From contig NC_092328.1 in assembly GCF_036785885.1 (NCBI RefSeq), positions 14,034,111 to 14,098,110 of the forward strand: a DNA stretch of 64,000 nt. Direction: 5' to 3'. Under the pieces are notes generated by a model that was not told where the DNA came from, searched no databases, and saw nothing but the letters and a program-made list of their open reading frames with translations. This DNA is from Coffea arabica (lineage: Eukaryota > Streptophyta > Magnoliopsida > Gentianales > Rubiaceae). Position 1 is the first letter of the stretch. Each line of letters opens with the position of its first letter. Of the stretch, positions 63,677-64,000 are shown piece after piece. Made by a program: the position numbers and the translations under genes.

Positions 63677-64000
63677 TAGCAATATTTAAAAATTTTCATT
63701 AATTATTTGATTTCTTGTTGATGTTTAGACTAACAAGTAGTGTTTATTCTACCAGCTCCTCCTCCATCCAAGAGTTAAAATCAACTCCTCTACCGGTTTT
63801 TTTGAGAGCCAATATTCATAATGCAGACTTAAAACTCTAACTTTTTTTGTTCATTGAATAAATTTTTATATTGACATAATATTGATTGATTTCTTTTTGT
63901 ATTGGCATGTTTGGATTCAAGTCACAAGGTTATGAAAAAGTTCTAATATTTGAAAATATATTGGCTTATGACCATGTGTTTTATTATTGTTTTTAATGTA
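63677..64000 (+). other. 3' flank of the hAT transposase, to the window end
   Basis: AT-rich sequence, probably still inside the hAT element. No terminal repeat is recognisable before the edge. Confidence 0.4.

Larger units (their letters stand above)
60390..64000 (+). mobile_element. hAT DNA transposon inserted in gypsy gag, runs off the right edge
   Basis: Gag homology ends at about 60390 and is replaced by AT-rich sequence, a leader exon, an intron and a hAT transposase. No terminal inverted repeat or 8-bp duplication can be tested, because the right end is outside the window and the left end has no recognisable hAT terminus. The left border is therefore only where gag stops, and a different sequence could lie between. 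Confidence 0.65.

Noticed and set aside
1..64000. A new defence or metabolic gene cluster
   Set aside because: Apart from two housekeeping genes, all long coding segments fall in known transposon families or are gene fragments. Nothing supports a novel multi-gene system.

Overview
This is nuclear DNA from a flowering plant, almost certainly a eudicot. It is AT-rich, with intron-split genes on GT...AG borders, plant-type LINEs (DUF4283/zinc-knuckle ORF1 plus EN-RT-RNase H ORF2), Ty1/copia and Ty3/gypsy elements with plant primer-binding and polypurine sites, Mutator-type elements with 9-bp target duplications, and a BED-finger hAT transposase. The species cannot be named from the sequence alone.

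Two host genes look intact, both on the minus strand. (1) A 15-exon gene (37364 down to 21825) encodes a 589-residue CCA-adding tRNA nucleotidyltransferase; every exon junction keeps the reading frame. (2) A small gene (coding 48168 to 46237, with a probable non-coding 5' exon ending at 50515) encodes a 106-residue VMA21-like V-ATPase assembly factor. They are unrelated housekeeping genes: one matures tRNA 3' ends, the other assembles the V-ATPase V0 sector in the ER. I see no operon-like or cluster logic between them.

Layout, left to right: a decayed LINE running off the left edge (1-1863); a 3.7-kb gypsy solo LTR (2532-6205); a small MITE (6322-6473) and local repeats; a possible old LTR remnant (about 7950-9360); AT-rich DNA with tandem and inverted repeats; a SINE-like unit near 12120; a Pack-MULE-like element carrying subtilase fragments (12880-13954); an unprocessed plastid-type HSP70 gene fragment (14661-15270); a 5'-truncated LINE (15709-19301) inserted at the end of a hAT-like MITE (19306-19966); the CCA gene; a non-autonomous MULE (38023-39393); a full-length LINE with a 17-bp target duplication (39693-45842); the VMA21 gene; and a nested stack at the right end. 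In the stack, a fold-back MITE (51370-51947) is split by a copia element (from 51948), which is split by a gypsy element (LTR from 54957), whose gag is broken near 60390 by DNA carrying a hAT transposase that runs to the window edge.

I do not see a previously undescribed biological system. The most useful observations are the ATGA stop/start overlap between ORF1 and ORF2 in two LINE copies, the subtilase fragments captured in divergent orientation, the extra coiled-coil ORF in the gypsy leader, the filler DNA at one LINE's 5' junction, and the order of nested insertions.
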